Shown here: in pieces, positions 52,601 to 64,000 of the stretch
Numbering within the stretch: position 1 is the first letter of the stretch
Layout: every line of letters begins with the position of its first letter
Assembly (NCBI GenBank): GCA_019914945.1
Contig: CM034100.1
Location: forward strand, 16,379,096-16,443,095
DNA: 64,000 nucleotides
Source of the DNA: Typha latifolia
Taxonomy: Eukaryota > Streptophyta > Magnoliopsida > Poales > Typhaceae
Direction: 5' to 3'
Program-made: the position numbers and the translations under genes
Notes under the pieces: model-generated
Seen by the model: the letters and a program-made list of their open reading frames with translations, nothing else
What the model was told of the DNA's origin: nothing
Database searches by the model: none

Positions 52601-55600
52601 GGAGATGAGATTGTAACAATTTACAACGTAAGAACCAAAATTATGACATTTCAGGGCCTATAAAGTCTTCCATGCAAGAGCAATTGAACATCCCTTGAAG
52701 CACTAAAAAGATCTGAAGTTCTTTTCCTATGAAGATGTCAAAGCAAATCAGGTGTATTTGGTCGGGTCATAAACTCAAAGGTAAGATTGCACAAACCAGA
52801 GGTACATCTATTGTTGTGAATTTAAAGCTGAGAGAACATATACCAGCTTTTCCAGTGTTCTCTGCAGTCACATGGGCAGTAGAGGTAGGCCATGATTCCA
52901 TGTTCTGTTTCTTGCTATCTCCAGGGAGTACAATGCCAGATGCATTGAAAGAATAAAATTCAGATTGTGACGATATTGGTTCTGGCGCTTCAACTTCAAG
53001 CCACTGCCCAATTTCATGCTTTCTCTTCCACAACTCCATAAATTGCAAACATGCATTCCTAGAGTAACATAAAACAGTGACATAGTATTATGGGAGTATA
53101 AAATGAAATTTTCAAAGAATCTATTATGTATAAATAGCATAACTCCATCAAACTAGTCTTGCAATTAGCACATCCATCAATGTCTGCTAAGACTGCAGAA
53201 ATGTGTTCCCTACTCACATTTTCCATATTTTCGGCATCTAAGGACATTTTTTTTATTTCACATTGCAACTTTATCCCTGAGTTCTTTTAGTACTAACAGA
53301 TAAAAAACTCAATAGGGGCACAGAAATACTAGTGACCTATGAGAATAGAAAATGTAGCTTGCATCTCAAATAGAAAAAGGAGGTAGCCCACAAGATGAAA
53401 CAGAAGTTTTTCCTAGTCAAGTACTATGTTAAAATATATGATCCAATCTCTCCCTGGAAGCATCCTAAATTCCTAATGGCATCAAAGCACCCAGTAAGAT
53501 AGCAGACACAATGAAAAAACTAATCAGACCATAAACTTCTTTCTGATTCTCAAACAGGTAGAACTTACTTTTTTAGTCATAAGTAAGCCACTAGAAGAGC
53601 TATAGGTCATCAGAAAAGTTGGTAGATCCACCGGAAGTTTGCAGTGCATGCTCATTTAGAGGACGACTGAAAAGAAAGAAGAGTTCTGGGGAATCATAAG
53701 AGAAAAATGGAGCTTACATTAAACGGGAGGCACCAAAGCACTCAGCAAATGAGACCAAATGGGCCATGCTATCCCTATCAAAACCAGCTGCTATGGCACG
53801 TGCAAACGCCATGCCGTGCTCTTTCTGCAACGCAATTTTACGGTTCTCAAGCACTCTCAGTAGCTTAACTCTGTAGATAGTATTACAGACAAGAACTATG
53901 AGACCATTTAAAGTCTTATTTGCAATACAATAAAACAAGTGCAAGCTACAAAATGCAAGCAGAGACCTATACAGCTATACTTAAACATAGATCTATGGTG
54001 ACAATTAATATCTACACTAAGTGAAGATTTAAGCTCTTAATCTGTGAAGTATATATTGACATAAAACTGCATAAAATAATACTTTGCTTTTGTGAACTCC
54101 TAATTTACATTATATATTTATTATGGATTGGACTGCTATATTACTCAGATATTTTGATTCTTGCATATGTAAACATGAAGATTCTAGAAAAAAAGAAAAT
54201 CTCTATGTTATGTACCTTGAATTCTCCTTATATGTTGTGGTTCCATTGGACGTTGGTGAATGTAGCTGCCCAGGCTGCCATTAATACAAAGGGTTCACAA
54301 TTAGATCAAATCGTTCAATGAAAATCATTTGTATTGAAAATTGTCATCATTAATACCTTATAAAGAACTATTGCTTTCTCTGCATCAGCATCAACTGTTG
54401 ACTTGCTACCTGCCCATGACCATGCAATATCAGTACCATATCACAATACATCTAAAGAATAAATGTTCACTCACTTCAGGAACAAAGATAACTGCAAGAC
54501 GCTTGATCACTTTATTCTGTGAGTTTAAAAATGAAGGAATTTCCAATGTACCATGGGAAACACAAAATTTCTACTCAGATGCTGCTGCAACGATTAGCAG
54601 TAACAGGTGGAAAACCTTGATTTGAAGACCAAAATATCTTCTTACAGGGCCAAAATGAAGTACATGGCAAATCAAATTATCTTCTACCTGGTTAGCTGGT
54701 TCGATTAAGGGTTCAACCAATGCCTATTGATCTGTATTGACAATTTCTTCTTACCATACTTTAAGGTATATTCTACTGACAAGGTGGTACATTTGACACA
54801 CAGTAAGTATTGACTAAATTCAAAGACAAAGGTAACCCAAGGTCCTGTCTTGTGACCCACATCTTCCAAGATAAGTACAAACATTAAAAAAAAAAAGAGA
54901 TACAAAACGTTGGATGGGTTCAGTTCATTTTTCCAAACTCACATATCAAAAATGGTTAAAATATTCAAGCCACATTAGTGCCGTACCTTCAATGCATTCT
55001 GCCGAGTTTCTTTGATGGTCTTCCACCTATAAATGGCATAAACAAGATGGTGTCATCTCACTGTTATAAACAGGTCATAGATTATCATCTTACTAACATA
55101 CAGTGCTTAAACCAAGGTTATCATTCCCCTGAATGGCAAGTGCCTCCTCTATCTGCAATATCTCAGACTCTATCGTGGTCACTCGCTCCAAAACCTCAGG
55201 TGTGCTCACAAAACGAACAAATCTACAAAGGTTAAAACATTTATTTCTCACGTAACACGATGCATTACTGGTGATTGAGAGAAAACAAAATATTATGCAT
55301 TGCAACATAGTTACAAATAATTAAAGAGAATTGAGTCACTGACCTCTCTAAAGTTCCTTTAGTAAACCATATTGCATCTATTTCAGGATCTGGTTCAAGT
55401 GTAATCGAGTAACCTCCCTTTGCAATCTGATCGCGGGCAGTCTTCAGATGAGCTAGAAATGGTTCCAACAACCCAGAGGCTAGCTTTTCTGATCTACTAC
55501 TAGCAATTATAACCAAATCACACCTGATAAACAGGAGAACACAAGTTTAACCATTTGCAACGTTTTACAAAGGTAAATCATAATACATTTTTACATTAAT

Positions 55601-55969
55601 ATATATTATTCTCATGGATGGCAAAATTATGTTCACATCTCTTAGTCATTAATTATAACGAGAAATATTGGAGCAATCTATAGCTATAGACACAAGAGCT
55701 CACAAAATCCACGACCCTTACATACAATCAGCCTCGTGAAATCTTAACTACACAATTTCACTCCAAAAACACCAAAAATCCTTCCAAGATCGCATCTTTC
55801 TAATCTCAAACTATCTCAGACTCCATTAATGCGATTACCCATCAAACTGACTAAAGATTCTTTTTTCTTGGCAAAAAAGAAGTTCATTTTGGAAAGATTT
55901 AGGGTTTTACCTTGTTCGAGTGGGCGTTAGCTGGAACACCGCCGAATCTAGCCGACAGTCCGACTTCAT
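46682..55969 (-). CDS. COP1-interacting protein 7 (CIP7)-like protein
   Basis: Thirteen coding exons on the minus strand: 55911-55969, 55344-55523, 55102-55222, 54987-55026, 54357-54409, 54216-54274, 53718-53870, 52844-53058, 50646-52231, 48861-50105, 47887-48280, 47172-47234 and 46682-46749; about 1411 residues. CIP7 is a nuclear protein that binds COP1 and promotes light-regulated gene expression. The conserved N-terminal block (residues 1-293) includes [65 protein letters not shown] and [12 protein letters not shown]. The large middle exons are polar and disordered, with charged coiled-coil pieces (residues near 810-850). The C-terminus has TLKNLISQD and, in the last exon, [11 protein letters not shown], both typical of the family. 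Longer than Arabidopsis CIP7 (about 1060 residues as I recall), partly from an internal duplication. The two terminal mini-exons were found by family motif. Confidence 0.88.
47540..47605 (+). repeat. Possible tRNA-derived SINE fragment in CIP7-like intron 11
   Basis: An A-box-like TAGATGGCTCAAAGGGC (47549-47565) and a B-box-like GTGTTCAAATCTC (47586-47598) have the spacing of a pol III internal promoter. No tRNA cloverleaf is evident, so a SINE remnant is more likely than a tRNA gene. Ends not determined. Confidence 0.35.
49242..49862 (-). repeat. In-frame tandem duplication within CIP7-like exon 10
   Basis: Two adjacent coding units of about 105 and 102 residues (DNA 49548-49862 and 49242-49547; protein about 904-1008 and 1009-1110). 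Both carry SSHGL, TKMK(N/K)GIN, KRLS(N/D)PNG, the identical 16-residue [22 protein letters not shown], and KSA(S/N)L-ELR. The frame is kept throughout. Confidence 0.9.
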
Positions 55970-62503
<6,534 letters not shown>

Positions 62504-64000
62504 GATAATCTAAACTAGGATACGAGATCCAAGCAAGAAAAACTGAACTTTTTCAGACAACGAAATAAATTGATGCCAATTTATAGACTCCAATCCAAAA
62601 AAACGTGAAGAAAATAAGAAAGATAAGATAAATCTCCTGTTACAATCTACTCCGGAAAATTGAGAAGAAAAAAAGAAAACTAATCTTGAAACAAATTCCC
62701 AGTCCTTTCTCCACCAAAGAATCATTCTACGAGTCTAACTACATTACCCCGCGAACTGGAACCTTATACTTCTTCCCCTCAATCCAATTCGCACACCTCC
62801 AGAATAAAGAATCCGACACCCGGAATCGAAACACTAAGAATCCCCAACTCCCCAATCAAAGCATATTCCCCAGGAAGCAACCAACCCGTATCTGGAACCC
62901 AGGAATCCCCAAATCCAGCGCGAAATCCAACGCCAAAGCCTCCGACTCACCGATAGGCGCCGCTCCAAGAGATCGCAGATCGAAGAGTAGAAGAGGAAAG
63001 AACCGCTTCAAATCGAAGAAAACGACTACAGTTAGAAGAGAAGTACGCAAATTTGGGAATTTCAGGGAGATTTATACTTCTTTCCCCCGAATTATTTATG
63101 CGAGGGTAGAAGGGAAGATGGGAGAGGCGGAAAAGAAGAGAGTAGTAAGAGGAGAGACGAAAAGATTGTGTAGGAGGAAAATAAAATAAGGAAAAAATAG
63201 AGGGTTATGGTTGCAATTTTTTACCACTTTATATTCTACTCATAAGAGCTACAGCCTACAGGTACTCGATGATTAGTGGGCCCGGATTGCCCTTGGGCAG
63301 TTTAGTTGGGTAAACTCTAATTAATCTACCTCAGCATAATCTAATTAAATTAATAAATTATTAAGGCTGGCACCAGACTAGATTCCTAATGTTAAAATAG
63401 ATTTCGATTGGAAATTATAACTAATTCGAGGAGTTTATTTCTAAAGCAACATTAGCCAACAGCATCTACTTGCTTGAAAATACTTTTTAGTTCTTTAGCA
63501 AATTAAACCCATTCGGTTTAAGAAGTCGCAAACGGTTTCTTTTTTTTTAAATCCGTAGCATTGCAAAGAAGCTTTTCCTTTGCGTCTCAAATAGGCATAA
63601 ATACGCAAAATAAACAAGTATTTACTTATTCTAAAATAAATATACTTATTTTGATATAATAATTAAATTAGTTTATATTAAAAAAATGCTTCAGAGAAAT
63701 AAGACGGTTTGCTCAAACACAGAAAGGTACCATTGTGCACTCTTTTCTTACAAAATAATGCTCATCAGTCATCATAAAGTAGTATCTAGCTAAATTTAGT
63801 TGGCCAAGTAATGCAAAGCTATCCCACGTTGTCAGTTTGATCATACAGAAGTCATACAACGTCCTGGGCAGAGTGATATGTAAGACGCATTGTATAATAT
63901 AAAGGTTGAGAAGAAAAGCAAAATTTATAACTATCAGCAAATAAGATTCATCCAAAGGAAAGTGTATAACTATCAGCAAAATTTATAACTACCAAGTAGA
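62504..64000. other. Casein kinase leader and promoter, then AT-rich DNA to the right edge
   Basis: 62504-63060 is the likely leader, probably with an intron. The long frame on the plus strand here (62686-63189) is antisense to it and has no known motif. From 63200 the sequence is AT-rich with no gene. Near the edge the phrase ATAACTATCAGCAAA repeats at about 63927 and 63966, within a short imperfect tandem. Confidence 0.5.
63071..63076 (-). promoter_or_regulatory. TATA-like box upstream of the casein kinase gene
   Basis: TATAAA on the minus strand (context GTATAAATC), about 570 bp before the start codon. Placement as the core promoter is inferred and would require a leader intron or a long leader. 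Confidence 0.35.

Noticed and set aside
62686..63189. 167-codon frame on the plus strand upstream of the casein kinase gene
   Set aside because: It is antisense to the likely kinase leader, lysine/arginine/serine-rich by composition, and has no family motif.

Overview
The window is nuclear DNA from a flowering plant. Genes are split by many GT-AG introns, intergenic DNA is AT-rich, and microsatellites and short transposon remnants are common. The strongly GC-rich single-exon ALOG gene beside AT-rich flanks, together with protein sequences that resemble monocot versions, suggests a non-grass monocot. That lineage call is inference; no species marker was found. No bacterial, organellar or viral region, CRISPR array or rRNA was seen.

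I rebuilt nine complete gene models and one partial model by joining open frames at splice sites. Every junction keeps phase and every summed exon length is a multiple of three. Left to right: the first coding exon of a cryptochrome (-, cut by the left edge); an R2R3-MYB of the MYB13/14/15 type (+); splicing factor SLU7 (+); a PH-RCC1-FYVE-BRX (PRAF) protein (+); an XBAT35-like ankyrin-RING E3 ligase (+); an ALOG/LSH factor (+); then, after about 6.4 kb with no gene, a glycolipid transfer protein GLTP1 (-); a dCTP pyrophosphatase (-); ribosomal protein eL14 (+); a CIP7-like COP1-interacting protein (-); and a plant casein kinase 1-like kinase (-).

Cryptochrome and MYB are head to head, as are dCTP pyrophosphatase and eL14. 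ALOG faces GLTP tail to tail, and eL14 faces CIP7 tail to tail. The genes are functionally unrelated housekeeping, signalling and transcription genes. The cryptochrome and CIP7 both belong to COP1-linked light signalling, but they lie about 45 kb apart and nothing shows a functional cluster.

I found no previously undescribed multi-gene system. The most interesting points are a roughly 100-residue tandem duplication inside the CIP7-like protein, a GC-AG intron in the PRAF gene, a start-codon-only coding exon plus paired telo-boxes in eL14, a self-complementary compound microsatellite upstream of CIP7, and several MITE-like inverted-repeat elements in introns and intergenic DNA.
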